DNA of 64,000 nt from an uncultured Prochlorococcus sp. Its GTDB lineage: Bacteria; Cyanobacteriota; Cyanobacteriia; PCC-6307; Cyanobiaceae. Numbering within the stretch: position 1 is the first letter of the stretch; each line of letters opens with the position of its first letter. The notes under the pieces were generated by a model. It was not told the DNA's origin, made no database searches, and was given only the letters and a program-made list of their open reading frames with translations. A program made the translations under genes and the position numbers. Of this stretch, positions 25,183 to 35,623 are shown piece after piece. Where the stretch lies: assembly GCF_902536725.1 (NCBI RefSeq), contig NZ_CACAYO010000001.1, positions 62,001 through 126,000 of the forward strand. Reading direction: 5' to 3'.

Positions 25183-25839
25183 ATGGGAAACATTACAGCA
25201 AAACTTGTAAAAGATCTTAGAGACAAAACTGGCGCAGGAATGATGGACTGCAAAAAAGCACTTAACGAAACTGAAGGGAATCTAGATAAAGCTTTGGAAT
25301 GGTTAAGAAAGAAAGGAATAGCTAGTGCCGAAAAGAAATCAGGAAGAGTAGCGGCCGAAGGGTCAATTGGTAGTTATATTCATACTGGATCAAGAGTCGG
25401 AGTTTTACTAGAGTTAAATTGTGAAACTGATTTCGTTGCTAGAGGTGATATATTCCAATCTCTGTTGAAGGATGTCTCAATGCAAGTAGCAGCATGCCCA
25501 AATGTTGAGTATGTATCAATTGATGAAATACCAAAAGATGTTGTGGAAAAAGAAAAGCAGATTGAAATGGGTAGGGATGATTTATCTGGAAAACCAGAAC
25601 AAATTAAAGAAAAAATAGTTGAAGGGAGAATATCAAAAAGACTTAATGAGCTTGTTTTGCTTTCACAACCCTACATTAAAGATAGTTCTCTTACAGTTGA
25701 GGATCTTGTTAAACAAGCAGCTGCAAAAATTGGGGAAAATATCAAAGTAAGACGCTTTACAAGATATACATTGGGAGAAGGTATCGAAAAAAATCAGATG
25801 GACTTTGCTGAAGAGGTCGCATCAATGCAAACAAACTAG
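25183..25839 (+). CDS. tsf: elongation factor Ts
   Basis: The 218-aa product has the conserved [19 protein letters not shown] start and the core [15 protein letters not shown], which contacts EF-Tu. It exchanges GDP for GTP on EF-Tu during translation. The coding length is typical of the short cyanobacterial form without extra N-terminal domains. It lies 44 bases after rpsB. The frame of the next gene opens inside its last codons. Confidence 0.98.
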   Translation: MGNITAKLVKDLRDKTGAGMMDCKKALNETEGNLDKALEWLRKKGIASAEKKSGRVAAEGSIGSYIHTGSRVGVLLELNCETDFVARGDIFQSLLKDVSMQVAACPNVEYVSIDEIPKDVVEKEKQIEMGRDDLSGKPEQIKEKIVEGRISKRLNELVLLSQPYIKDSSLTVEDLVKQAAAKIGENIKVRRFTRYTLGEGIEKNQMDFAEEVASMQTN

Positions 25840-25852
25840 TCACTTTAATGAT

Positions 25853-26929
25853 TTGAATAATTTCAATAATTACATAGATTTAGATAAAATTAAGTCTCAA
25901 TTAGAAAGAGCAGAAATACAAAAAAGAATATTAACTAGAAAAATCTTTAGGGAGTATGAACTTTATCTTAATTTAGTAAGAGATTTACTTTGCAACTCTG
26001 TAGTAAAAGGCATTAATCAAATATATAGTTATCCAACAATTAATGATAATTTCTTAAATGAAAATGAATTCTATAGTCTTTTTGAAAAAAAAATAAGTGA
26101 ATTAATATTAACAAATTTGCCCTTTTTAACAGTAGAACAATTAAAGATAAATGATATTGAAAAAAATACAAATAAGGAAATTAATCTAACTATTTTGGAT
26201 ACTTCCACAAAAATAAAGGATGATCAAAAAGAAAAATTTCAATATGAAGATGGTTTTCAATTAAAAGAACCCTCTCAGTTAGAGATTTCTGAAGACTTTT
26301 CAAATACTTCTGAATATTATCAAGCTCATAATTTTGAGAGATTCGTGTCACTTGATTTAGATAATAACCACCATAATAATTATTTATCTAAAGACAATAT
26401 TTTTGAAAATTTAGGAGTTGAAAAACAATTTATTTCATCCTTACTTGAATTAATAGGAGGAGAAAAAGTTGAAAAACCAAGATATCAAGAAAAAGAAAAT
26501 ATCAATCAAATAGATAATTTACCAAAAAATCAGATTCTTAATAATTTTGATTTAATAGACAAGTCATTGGAAAATTTACTATTGAATCTTTCATATATTA
26601 TTAATAAAGAATTATTCGAGGCAAATCTAATAAAAAAGATGATATCTAAAGATTCCTTTGATTACTTAGTAGGTAAAAATTTTATGATAAAACATCCATA
26701 TCCTTTTGTTATTAATATCGAATTAAACTTAAATCGGTCATCATTAGTCGGCAATAATTTTCCAAGCATTATTTTCTTAAATATATCTACTGTTGAGTTA
26801 GAGTTTAAAAATTTAAATCTTTCTATTCAAAGGCAAAAAATAAATGAGTTAAAAAATCAATTTCAGCGTTTGATTAAAAAAGAGACATATTGGAGGCAAA
26901 AAGAAATAACTTTTAATAAGATACGTTGA
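25853..26929 (+). CDS. hypothetical protein between tsf and recG, about 358 aa
   Basis: The frame is open from 25805, inside tsf, with no ATG near the start. A TTG at 25853, just after the tsf stop, is the most economical start, giving about 358 aa. The protein is lysine-, asparagine- and glutamate-rich and helical, and opens with YIDLDKIKSQLERAEIQKRI, a long amphipathic helix. It has no membrane segment, signal peptide or motif I recognise. A C-terminal block (about LNLNRSSLVGNNFPSIIFLN) looks like mixed strands. Its place between tsf and recG gives no functional clue. Confidence 0.7.
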   Translation: MNNFNNYIDLDKIKSQLERAEIQKRILTRKIFREYELYLNLVRDLLCNSVVKGINQIYSYPTINDNFLNENEFYSLFEKKISELILTNLPFLTVEQLKINDIEKNTNKEINLTILDTSTKIKDDQKEKFQYEDGFQLKEPSQLEISEDFSNTSEYYQAHNFERFVSLDLDNNHHNNYLSKDNIFENLGVEKQFISSLLELIGGEKVEKPRYQEKENINQIDNLPKNQILNNFDLIDKSLENLLLNLSYIINKELFEANLIKKMISKDSFDYLVGKNFMIKHPYPFVINIELNLNRSSLVGNNFPSIIFLNISTVELEFKNLNLSIQRQKINELKNQFQRLIKKETYWRQKEITFNKIR

Positions 26930-26951
26930 AAAAATAATTCTTTTTTCAAAT

Positions 26952-29408
26952 GTGACTATTAGCGGGAATAATAATAAATTAATTAAAGATTGGATAAGAC
27001 CTCTTCAAAAATCTCTTACTATTGAAACTGAAAACAAATTTATTAATACTTTAGGAAGAGAAAAATATTTTAATGATTATTTGCATGAATCTTTAAAAAA
27101 AATAGATAATCTAAATCTCTCAGATGAATATTTAAGAATATTTTATAAACTTTCCAAAAAATATAATGAATACAATAAATTAGATGAAAATCAAAGAAAA
27201 AGGTTAATTATAGATACAAGAAAAAATCTTTATAAACTAGGGAAAACTATAGAAATAGATAGTTCTGATAATATTTCTTATAATATTTTTCTGAATAAAG
27301 CTGATGCAAGTTTGTCTTTTGATTCAGATATTTCATTAATAAAAAATGTAGGGAAAGTTTATAAAAATAAGCTTAATGAATTAGGGATATTTCATATAAA
27401 AGATCTAATTAATTATTTCCCGCGAACATATCTAGACTATACGAATAGAGTCAAGATAATAAATTTAAAACCAGATAATTTATACACTTGCATCGCAAAC
27501 GTCAAAAGATTTTATATTCATAAGAGTAAAAAAAATAGTAATTTATCAATAATGAATATTCTCGTTTTTGATGAGACGTCTTCAATAAAGGTTACAAAAT
27601 TTTTTTTAGGAAGAAGATTTAGATCTTATTCCTTCTTCACATCTCAAAAATCTTTGTATACTCCTGGAACCAAATTAGCAATTTCCGGTAAGGTTAAATT
27701 GACAGAGTATGGCAGAACTTTTGTAGATCCGCAGATTGAAATTCTTAAGGATAACAATGATAATTTCAACTTTTCAGGCAAAATATTACCCTTGTATTCA
27801 TTAGGTGAAGCATTATCAAATATGAGTTTTATAAAACTTATGAAAAAGGTACTAATTTATGCAAAGCAATATCCAGAAATTTTAAATAAGAAGCAACTTG
27901 ATTCATTATCTTTATTATCAAAAGGAGAGTCGTTGATTAATATTCATTTTCCACCAACTCAACAGGCACTTATTGAGTCAAAAAAACGTTTGGTTTTTGA
28001 TGAGTTATTCTTACTTCAAATAAAGTTCCTACTTAGAAAAAGAAAGACGAATAAAAATGCAACTTTCCAACAATTACCTCAAAAGAAATCTTTATTAAAA
28101 GAATTTTTAAATACTTTTCCTTTTGAATTAACAAAATCTCAAGAAAATGTTTTAAATGAAATTAAGAAAGATTTATCTAGTCCCGTACCAATGTCTAGAT
28201 TGCTTCAGGGAGATGTAGGAAGCGGTAAAACCATAATTGCAATAGCCTCTCTTTTACTTGTCATTGAAAAAAACTTGCAAGGAGCATTTATGGTCCCAAC
28301 TGAGGTATTGGCAGAACAGCATTATAAAAATTTATTAAAATATTTGAACCCCCTTTTAGTTTCTGTTGAGCTACTTACTGGGAATACTCCTCAAAAAAAG
28401 AGAAAAGAAATTTTATCTAATTTGAACAATGGATTAGTTGATATCCTCGTGGGTACTCATGCATTATTTGAGGATAAAGTCATCTTTAATGCATTAGGGA
28501 TGGTTGTAATTGATGAACAGCATAGATTTGGAGTTACTCAAAGAAATAGATTACTAAATAAAGGGGAAAATACTAACTTGTTATCAATGACAGCAACACC
28601 TATTCCAAGAACACTTGCGCTTTCTATTTATGGCGATTTAGATGTGAGTCAAATTACAGAACTCCCTCCTGGGAGAGTTCCAATAACAACAAAAATAATT
28701 TCAGAAGATGATTTAACTAACTTGTTCAAGATTGTTGAAGATGAGATCAATAAGGGAAAGCAAGCTTATGTGATTTTGCCACTTATAGAAGATTCAGAAA
28801 AAATGAATTTAAGCTCCGCAAAGAAAACATTCAAACATTTATCAGAAGAGGTCTTTCATAACAAAAAAGTTGGATTATTACATGGCAAATTAAGTTCACA
28901 GGATAAGAATGAAGTAATTAATTCTTTTTTAAAGAATGAAATAAATATATTGGTTTCAACCACCGTTATTGAGGTTGGCATTGATGTGCCTAACGCCACA
29001 ATTATGATTATTTATAATTCGGACAGATTTGGATTGTCCCAGCTACATCAATTAAGGGGGAGAGTTGGAAGAGGATCAACAAAATCTTTTTGTTATTTGG
29101 TAACCCCCAATAAAAATGGATTAGAAAATAAACGACTTTGTGTTTTGCAAAAATCTAACGATGGCTTTTATATTGCAGAAAAAGACTTGGAGCTTAGAGG
29201 ACCAGGCCAGATTTTAGGATATAGACAATCCGGATTGCCTGATTTTGTACTGGACAATTTACCTAACAATAAATTTCTTATTGATAAGGCTCGTGAAGAG
29301 GCTATTAAAATTGTTAGAGATGATCCTGATTTAAAAGAAAATATTCTTTTAAGGAATATACTTATTGATAATTCTGATAATAAATTCATTCATGATTTCT
29401 TAAATTGA
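26952..29408 (+). CDS. recG: ATP-dependent DNA helicase RecG
   Basis: The 818-aa protein starts GTG. After an N-terminal extension comes the wedge OB-fold domain (about 160-280), then a helicase core with Walker A LQGDVGSGKT and box II VIDEQHRFGV. The C-terminal RecG signature HQLRGRVGRG is followed by a TRG-like LELRGPGQILGYRQSG motif. RecG remodels stalled replication forks and Holliday junctions. The N-terminus is somewhat longer than in E. coli RecG, as in many cyanobacteria. It starts 22 bases after the unknown gene. Confidence 0.95.
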   Translation: MTISGNNNKLIKDWIRPLQKSLTIETENKFINTLGREKYFNDYLHESLKKIDNLNLSDEYLRIFYKLSKKYNEYNKLDENQRKRLIIDTRKNLYKLGKTIEIDSSDNISYNIFLNKADASLSFDSDISLIKNVGKVYKNKLNELGIFHIKDLINYFPRTYLDYTNRVKIINLKPDNLYTCIANVKRFYIHKSKKNSNLSIMNILVFDETSSIKVTKFFLGRRFRSYSFFTSQKSLYTPGTKLAISGKVKLTEYGRTFVDPQIEILKDNNDNFNFSGKILPLYSLGEALSNMSFIKLMKKVLIYAKQYPEILNKKQLDSLSLLSKGESLINIHFPPTQQALIESKKRLVFDELFLLQIKFLLRKRKTNKNATFQQLPQKKSLLKEFLNTFPFELTKSQENVLNEIKKDLSSPVPMSRLLQGDVGSGKTIIAIASLLLVIEKNLQGAFMVPTEVLAEQHYKNLLKYLNPLLVSVELLTGNTPQKKRKEILSNLNNGLVDILVGTHALFEDKVIFNALGMVVIDEQHRFGVTQRNRLLNKGENTNLLSMTATPIPRTLALSIYGDLDVSQITELPPGRVPITTKIISEDDLTNLFKIVEDEINKGKQAYVILPLIEDSEKMNLSSAKKTFKHLSEEVFHNKKVGLLHGKLSSQDKNEVINSFLKNEINILVSTTVIEVGIDVPNATIMIIYNSDRFGLSQLHQLRGRVGRGSTKSFCYLVTPNKNGLENKRLCVLQKSNDGFYIAEKDLELRGPGQILGYRQSGLPDFVLDNLPNNKFLIDKAREEAIKIVRDDPDLKENILLRNILIDNSDNKFIHDFLN

Positions 29409-29464
29409 AATTATCATTGTTATTTTTGATATATATGCCACTATAAATCAATTGCAAATTTCAA

Positions 29465-30148
29465 TTGAAAATTTGGAATAAAATACCAATTAAAGATAAT
29501 GGAGAAAAATTAATAGCTATACCTACTTGCCTAAAGTTTCTAGATCCCCACCCTTACTCACATTTAGGAGCACCATACAAAGATAAAACTTCTATTTGGA
29601 AATTAAGGGAGGAGGTTGTAAATAGATTAGTAAAAGTACATGATTATTTGATATCAAAGAGTAGTTTTAATCTTTTAATTTATGACAGTTGGCGACCTCT
29701 AGAAGTCCAGGAATTTATGTTTAAAAGAGCAATTTTATTAGAGTGTGAAAAATTCGATATTGATATTTCATTTGAAGATATAAAATCTTATCCATCCATT
29801 TTAAAAAAAGTTGAAAAATTTTGGGCATATCCTTCTTATGACACTAGATGTCCGCCCCCTCATTCAACTGGGGGTGCATTGGATGTTTGTTTATCAGATA
29901 CAGACGGAAATCTTGTTGAAATGGGAAGCATGGTTGATCAAATGGATGAGACCTCAAATCCCTATTTTTATGAAAACATAAATAATGAAGAGGCAATTAT
30001 TTGGAATAGTAGGAGAAATTTATTAAGAGAAATTATGACTAAATTCGGATTTGCTCAACATCCTAATGAATGGTGGCATTTTAGTTATGGTGATCAATTA
30101 TGGGCTTGGAAAAATCATAAAGCAAATGCCCTTTATGGAAAAATTTAA
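29465..30148 (+). CDS. D-alanyl-D-alanine dipeptidase (M15D, VanX-like)
   Basis: The 227-aa product carries the M15D zinc signature: IYDSWRPLE, PHSTGGALDVCL (H and D ligands) and NEWWHFSYGDQLWAW (catalytic E and H ligand). Such enzymes hydrolyse D-Ala-D-Ala or related dipeptides, in peptidoglycan recycling or in uptake of D-amino-acid peptides. No signal peptide is seen, so it is probably cytoplasmic, as expected for VanX relatives. The start is TTG; no in-frame ATG or GTG exists upstream before a stop. It converges on sir with three bases between. Confidence 0.88.
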   Translation: MKIWNKIPIKDNGEKLIAIPTCLKFLDPHPYSHLGAPYKDKTSIWKLREEVVNRLVKVHDYLISKSSFNLLIYDSWRPLEVQEFMFKRAILLECEKFDIDISFEDIKSYPSILKKVEKFWAYPSYDTRCPPPHSTGGALDVCLSDTDGNLVEMGSMVDQMDETSNPYFYENINNEEAIIWNSRRNLLREIMTKFGFAQHPNEWWHFSYGDQLWAWKNHKANALYGKI

Positions 30149-30151
30149 AAT

Positions 30152-31939
30152 CTATTGGTTTTCATTTAGTAAATTCAAAATATAATTTTCATCTTGAGTA
30201 TTTATAAAATCTCCGAAATCTAAATCCAGATTGCTCCTCCAATTATCAAATAATGGTTGAAGAGTTTTTTCTAAATCGTTAAGTTCCATTCTTTGTAAAA
30301 ATGGTTTAGCAAGCCTTTGTAGATTTTTACTTCCCCCCAACCATAATTGGTATTTGTTTTGCCCACTCCCAACAAGTGCTAATTCGGCCATATAGGGCCT
30401 TGTACATCCATTCGGACATCCTGTCATTCTGAATAAAATTGTCTTTTGTATTTTTAGATCTAATAGTAAATTTTCAATCCTTTTTAGTACATCAGGTAAT
30501 ATTCTCTCAGCTTCAGTCATTGCAAGACCACAAAGTGGTAAAGCAGGGCAAGCTAAAGCGTGTCTTTGCATTTCATTGATATTTTCTAAATTTTCGTATC
30601 CAATTTTTGATAGAGATTTTTCAATTTCACCTTTGTTTTTATTAGCGATATTACAAAGTAAAATATCTTGATTAGGTGTGAGTCTTAAATCTAAATTATA
30701 TTTTTTTACAATACTTGTGATGATATTCTTCTTCTCTCCAGATAATCTCCCTGATAATAATGGTAAACCTACGAAATGGGAGGTTTTATTTTGTTTATGC
30801 CAACCTAGGTAATCAATAAGAACTTTATCAGGTTCTTTTCTAATTTTTTTAATTTCTTTTTTGAAATACTTATCAGAAAGAATTTTTTTGAACCATTTAA
30901 TACCTTTTCTATGAAGAAGATATTTCATTCTCGAATTTTTTCTTGATTTCCTATCACCATAATCTCTTTGAATAGCCACAATGCTTTGTATTAATTCATA
31001 AACATCAGGTTCTTCAACATATCCAAGTGGATCTGCAATTCTGGCAAAGGTCTCCTCATTATTATGTGTGCGACCCATACCACCTCCAATATAAAAGTTG
31101 CACCCTTCTAAGTTTCCATCTTTAGAAGTAAAGGCAACTATTCCTATGTCATTGGTAAGAAGATCAACAGAATTGTCCCCAGGAACTGTTACGGCACATT
31201 TGAATTTTCTCGGTAAATAAGTTGATCCATAAAGTGGCTCATCTTTTATCCCACTAAAAACATTATCTTTGAATTGGAGCTTCCTAATAGCTTCAATATC
31301 TTTGTCAGGCTTTATGGTGTACTCTAAATCTCCATCAGCCCAAAGCTCTAAAAAAGTGCCTTGGCCTGCCATTGGGGTGAGAAGATCTGCAACTTTTTTT
31401 GCCAATGCTCTCGCAACAATATAGTCTGGCGAATCAAATGGAGCCGCAGGGGCCATAACGTTTCTATTTATGTCTCCACATGCAGCTAATGTGGACCCCA
31501 TTGAATTTACTATTGTTTGGATTACTTCCTTTAGGTTCTCCTTTCTGATTCCATGCATTTGAAAGGCTTGTCTTGTAGTGGCCCTAAGAGTTCCATTTCC
31601 TAGTTTGTCAGATAATTCATCTAGTGCTAAAAATAATTTCCCAGGGACTTCACCGCCTGGATTTCTTAACCTAAGCATCATTTGCCAATCTTTACTTTTG
31701 CCCGGCCTTCTATTTTCCCTATTATCTTGTTGATAACTACCATGAAATTTTAATAACTGAACTGCATCATTAGTAAAATGATCACTTTCATTGACTAATT
31801 CTGTGGCAAGTGGTTCTTTAAGAAATTGGCTACTTTTTTTAAAATTTTCAAATTTAGAAACCTCTAATCCATTTGCCAAGCAAACTGTCTCTTCCTTTAA
31901 AGAATCTTTTTTCTTTTTTACTTTCTCAACCTTGATCAA
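30152..31939 (-). CDS. sir: ferredoxin-sulfite reductase
   Basis: The 595-aa protein has the siroheme/4Fe-4S ligands as two Cys pairs: C464-x5-C470 (CPALPLC) and C508-x3-C512 (CPNGC). The flanking RHALACPALPLCGLAMTEAE and MTGCPNGCTRPYMAEL blocks match sulfite reductases rather than nitrite reductases, as far as I can judge by eye. It reduces sulfite to sulfide for cysteine synthesis with ferredoxin electrons. Starts TTG, since the first internal ATG is at residue 87, too deep in the conserved region. It is full length. Confidence 0.93.
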   Translation of the reverse strand: MIKVEKVKKKKDSLKEETVCLANGLEVSKFENFKKSSQFLKEPLATELVNESDHFTNDAVQLLKFHGSYQQDNRENRRPGKSKDWQMMLRLRNPGGEVPGKLFLALDELSDKLGNGTLRATTRQAFQMHGIRKENLKEVIQTIVNSMGSTLAACGDINRNVMAPAAPFDSPDYIVARALAKKVADLLTPMAGQGTFLELWADGDLEYTIKPDKDIEAIRKLQFKDNVFSGIKDEPLYGSTYLPRKFKCAVTVPGDNSVDLLTNDIGIVAFTSKDGNLEGCNFYIGGGMGRTHNNEETFARIADPLGYVEEPDVYELIQSIVAIQRDYGDRKSRKNSRMKYLLHRKGIKWFKKILSDKYFKKEIKKIRKEPDKVLIDYLGWHKQNKTSHFVGLPLLSGRLSGEKKNIITSIVKKYNLDLRLTPNQDILLCNIANKNKGEIEKSLSKIGYENLENINEMQRHALACPALPLCGLAMTEAERILPDVLKRIENLLLDLKIQKTILFRMTGCPNGCTRPYMAELALVGSGQNKYQLWLGGSKNLQRLAKPFLQRMELNDLEKTLQPLFDNWRSNLDLDFGDFINTQDENYILNLLNENQ

Positions 31940-32026
31940 AGGACCAAAACATATCTCTTTTTATACATTAGCGAAAAGCTTATTTAACTGGTAGTAAATT
32001 ATAGTAAGTGAAGTCATATTTTTTTC

Positions 32027-34189
32027 TTGTCTAAATATTTACTTGAGATAGGTACAGAAGAGTTGCCCGCAAAATTCTCTTATTCTGTTCTAGAACAATT
32101 TAAATCTCTAATAGAATTTGAATTAGATAAAAAGTTAATCAAATTCGAACATATAGTTGTTACCTCCACACCAAGGAGGATAGTTCTACTTCTCGAAGGT
32201 TTAGTTGATAATGCACAAGATAAGATAATAGAAAGAAAAGGGCCTAAAGCAAATTCAGCTTATTTAAATGGACGTCCTACTAATGCTGCTTTAGGATTTG
32301 CTAATAGCTTAGATATAGATGTAGGTGAACTAGAAATAAAAAATACAGAAAAGGGTGAGTTTGTTTTTGGAAAAAAAGTTGAGAAAGGACTATCAACAAA
32401 AATTTCTTTGTCTTCGATTATCCCAAAATTAGTTAAGAGTCTTCAAGGCCCTCGATTTATGAAATGGGGGACTGGGAACATAAAATTTTCAAGACCTATT
32501 AGGTGGATTGCCTCTATATATAATGATGAAATTCTTGATTTTGAATTTGATGAATGTGATCCAAAGATCAAAATAAGTAATAAAACAAAAAGTCATAGGC
32601 TAATCAATGAAGTTTTAGAAGTTCAGAATCCTGATGATTTTTTTGAATTGTTGAAACAAAATAGAGTAATAGCTATTCGAAAAGAAAGAAAAGAAAAAAT
32701 TGAAAGTTTAATAAATCAGGCATCTAAATCTTTAAATCTGAAACCTGACCTTTCAGAAGAATTATTAAATGAACTAACTGATTTAGTTGAATGGCCAGAA
32801 TTAATTATTGGCAAATTTAGTGATGAATTTCTTGATCTTCCGGTTGAAGTTCTCTCTACAGTTATGAAAAGTCATCAGAGATACGTTCCTCTTTTATTGA
32901 AAAACAAAAGTTTTTCTAAACTAGAATTAAGTTCTGAAAAAAATATTAGTACAACTTTCTGCGTTATTTCAAATGGTCTCGAAGAATCAAATAATAATAT
33001 TGCCAAAGGTAATGAGAAAGTTTTGAGGGCAAGGTTTTCAGATGCAAAGTTTTTTGTAGAAAGTGATAAAAAAGTTGCTTCAATCGTAAGAAATAAAAAG
33101 CTTAAATCTGTTTCCTATTTAAAAGGACTTGGAAATATATTTCAGAGGGTAGAAAGAATTGAGGAGATTACTAAAAAAATTCTTAAATTTTTAAATGATA
33201 AATCTTTAGAAGAAAAAACAATAATAGAAGCAGCCAAATACTGTAAAAACGACTTATGTAGCGAAATTGTTTTCGAATTCCCTGAGCTGCAAGGCATTAT
33301 GGGTGGTAAATATCTTAAACATGAGGGATTTAGTGAGGATGTTTGCTTGGCTGTTGCTGAACATTATTTACCTTCTTTTTATAAAGATGCTTTGCCTTCC
33401 ACAAAATATGGTGCAATAGTTTCCATAGCAGATAAGGTCGAAACTTTAATAAGTATATTTATTTCTGGTAAACGTCCCAGTGGGTCATCTGATCCTTATG
33501 CTTTAAGAAGAAATTTGAATGGAGTGATTAAAATAATTTGGGATTATGAACTTGATTTGCCTTTGGATAAACTATTTAACGAACTTATTAATTGTTGGAA
33601 AATCGCATTTCCGAATTTAAACTTCTCAAGAGAAACAGTATTTAATGATTTAAATGAATTTTTAGTTCAAAGAATTGTTAGTCATCTAGAAGAAATATCA
33701 CTAAGTAAAGAATTAATAAAGGCTGTTTGCTCTTCTGATGAATTATCTCAAAAAAGAGTATTGAATATTGTTGATCTTAAAAATAGGATTAAATCTATCA
33801 TGAATTTTAACGAAAAGGATAATTTTGTTAAAATCAAGAAGGTAATTACTAGGGTAAGCAAATTAGCTAATAATAGTGATCTTTCAAGAGATGTTCTCTC
33901 AACAAGAGATTATGTAAACACAAAACTTTTTGAAAAAGATTGTGAATTGAAAGTTTTTGAATTTATTCGAGAATTAGAAAAACTTTTTTCGGAGGGTTAT
34001 TGCAATTATTTGGAACTTCTAAATTTGTTTGAGATTAATGTAAACACTATCGAGGATTTATTTGATAATGAAAATGGAGTCCTAATAATGTCAGAGGATT
34101 TAAAAATAAGAAATAATAGACTCAATTTGTTGAGCTTAATTAGAAATTATTCTCTAAAAATAGCCGACTTTACACTTTTGAACTCTTAA
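32027..34189 (+). CDS. glyS: glycyl-tRNA synthetase beta subunit
   Basis: The 720-aa product opens with the GlyS signature KYLLEIGTEELPAKFSYS and contains the PRRIVLL and GPKANSAYL blocks, an HD-like KYGAIVSIADKVETL region and SDPYALRRNLNG. It pairs with GlyQ, encoded elsewhere, to charge tRNA-Gly. Starts TTG: the residues just after it are already conserved family sequence. The last 20 bases overlap the convergent chlP gene. Confidence 0.97.
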   Translation: MSKYLLEIGTEELPAKFSYSVLEQFKSLIEFELDKKLIKFEHIVVTSTPRRIVLLLEGLVDNAQDKIIERKGPKANSAYLNGRPTNAALGFANSLDIDVGELEIKNTEKGEFVFGKKVEKGLSTKISLSSIIPKLVKSLQGPRFMKWGTGNIKFSRPIRWIASIYNDEILDFEFDECDPKIKISNKTKSHRLINEVLEVQNPDDFFELLKQNRVIAIRKERKEKIESLINQASKSLNLKPDLSEELLNELTDLVEWPELIIGKFSDEFLDLPVEVLSTVMKSHQRYVPLLLKNKSFSKLELSSEKNISTTFCVISNGLEESNNNIAKGNEKVLRARFSDAKFFVESDKKVASIVRNKKLKSVSYLKGLGNIFQRVERIEEITKKILKFLNDKSLEEKTIIEAAKYCKNDLCSEIVFEFPELQGIMGGKYLKHEGFSEDVCLAVAEHYLPSFYKDALPSTKYGAIVSIADKVETLISIFISGKRPSGSSDPYALRRNLNGVIKIIWDYELDLPLDKLFNELINCWKIAFPNLNFSRETVFNDLNEFLVQRIVSHLEEISLSKELIKAVCSSDELSQKRVLNIVDLKNRIKSIMNFNEKDNFVKIKKVITRVSKLANNSDLSRDVLSTRDYVNTKLFEKDCELKVFEFIRELEKLFSEGYCNYLELLNLFEINVNTIEDLFDNENGVLIMSEDLKIRNNRLNLLSLIRNYSLKIADFTLLNS

Positions 34190-35510
34190 TTTTAATGCCT
34201 CCCTTTATTGAATAATTTTCTAGCATTTTTTCTACTTCTTTATTTTCCCTTACAGCACTATCAACGGGTTTATATTTTAGAGGTGCTAGGGCTTTCCCTC
34301 TTAAAATAGAACCAAGTGTAAGCATTGTAATTTTAAGTTGTTGTAATGGTTTCATGGAGACAACTTTTTTGTACAAGTAACTATCAAAAGTAAGTCTTTG
34401 TACATCCATGTCATCACACATCTCAACAAAGGCTTCTCTTGCAGAGTCATTTCTGTAGAAAATATTTTGAAGGATTTCTAGCACCTTATAAGTTGTGCCA
34501 TATTTTTTATCCCATTTTTTGAGATAATTTTTTAAATCTTTTTCTGATGGAATTACTTGACCGTTTTTTGATGCTTCAACAATTTCTTCAGCACACATTC
34601 TTCCGCTTTTTGCAGCAAAATAAATACCCTCTCCAGAACTTTTTGTAACATAACCAGCTGCATCACCAACCAATGCCATCCTCCCAACTACTCTTCTTGG
34701 CCTTGGATGCTCAGGAATAGGGTGAGCTTCTACCTTTATTACTTCTCCATTGACAAGTCTTTTCTTTGCCCTATTTCTTACACCCTCTTGAAGTCCTTTA
34801 ATTAAGGATTGATTCTTTTGCATGGTTCCAGTGCCTACAGCAACATGATCATATTTAGGAAATACCCACCCATAAAAATCAGGAGAAACATCAGTTCCAA
34901 CATACATTTCAGCAAGATCTTCGTAGTAACTCATTTCTTCTTTAGGCAATTTAATTCTTTCCTGAAATGCTATAGCAACTTTATAATCTCCTGCATCCAT
35001 TGCTTTTGCAACTCTGCTATTGGCTCCATCAGCTCCGATCAAAAGGTCAACAGTAAGCTCTTTGAGTTCCCCTTTTTTATCTCCATTCGTAAAATCTGAG
35101 TAGGAAAGCTTATATGGCCCTTGATTATTATCGCCAGTATCAATAGAAGTAACTAGTCCATTAATTAATGTAGCACCAAGGTCGGATGCTCTGTTGCGCA
35201 TAAAGGCATCCATAACTTCTCTCCTACACATCCCAATAAATTCATTATCACTTTTTCCATAAACTCTATCTAAGCTTATATCTACCTCTCTATTTGATGG
35301 AGATATCATTCTCATATGCCTTACTTTTCTATCAATAATTGACTCAGGTAAATCAAATTCCTCGACCATGCAAAGTGGAATTGCTCCTCCACATGGCTTT
35401 GCATTATCTAATTTTCTCTCGAAGAGCCAAGTTTTTATTCCAGCTTTAGCAAGTATTTCTGCAGCACATGAACCACTTGGACCTCCACCAATAACAGCTA
35501 CCCTCAACAT
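34170..35510 (-). CDS. chlP: geranylgeranyl reductase
   Basis: The 446-aa flavoprotein starts MLRVAVIGGGPSGSCAAEIL, a Rossmann dinucleotide-binding motif, and has LIGADGANSRVAKAM and VGDAAGYVTKSSGEGIYFAA, the conserved FAD-binding elements of ChlP. It reduces geranylgeranyl diphosphate or geranylgeranyl-chlorophyll to the phytyl form used in chlorophyll and tocopherol. ATG start, full length. A good -10 box lies 12 bases upstream. Its 3' end overlaps glyS by 20 bases. Confidence 0.96.
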   Translation of the reverse strand: MLRVAVIGGGPSGSCAAEILAKAGIKTWLFERKLDNAKPCGGAIPLCMVEEFDLPESIIDRKVRHMRMISPSNREVDISLDRVYGKSDNEFIGMCRREVMDAFMRNRASDLGATLINGLVTSIDTGDNNQGPYKLSYSDFTNGDKKGELKELTVDLLIGADGANSRVAKAMDAGDYKVAIAFQERIKLPKEEMSYYEDLAEMYVGTDVSPDFYGWVFPKYDHVAVGTGTMQKNQSLIKGLQEGVRNRAKKRLVNGEVIKVEAHPIPEHPRPRRVVGRMALVGDAAGYVTKSSGEGIYFAAKSGRMCAEEIVEASKNGQVIPSEKDLKNYLKKWDKKYGTTYKVLEILQNIFYRNDSAREAFVEMCDDMDVQRLTFDSYLYKKVVSMKPLQQLKITMLTLGSILRGKALAPLKYKPVDSAVRENKEVEKMLENYSIKGGIKIKSSKV

Positions 35511-35521
35511 ATGAAAAAAAA

Positions 35522-35527
35522 ATTATA
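35522..35527 (-). promoter_or_regulatory. consensus -10 element (TATAAT) for chlP
   Basis: A perfect TATAAT on the - strand sits 12 bases before the chlP ATG, implying a very short leader. No strong -35 box is seen at the usual distance. Confidence 0.45.
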
Positions 35528-35623
35528 CTGTATATAAAAGCTACATCTTTTTTGCTTATAAAAGTGCATTTCTTAAAATAATAGTTAATATCGAAATATG
35601 TTTTCCAAGTTCACTTATTTATA

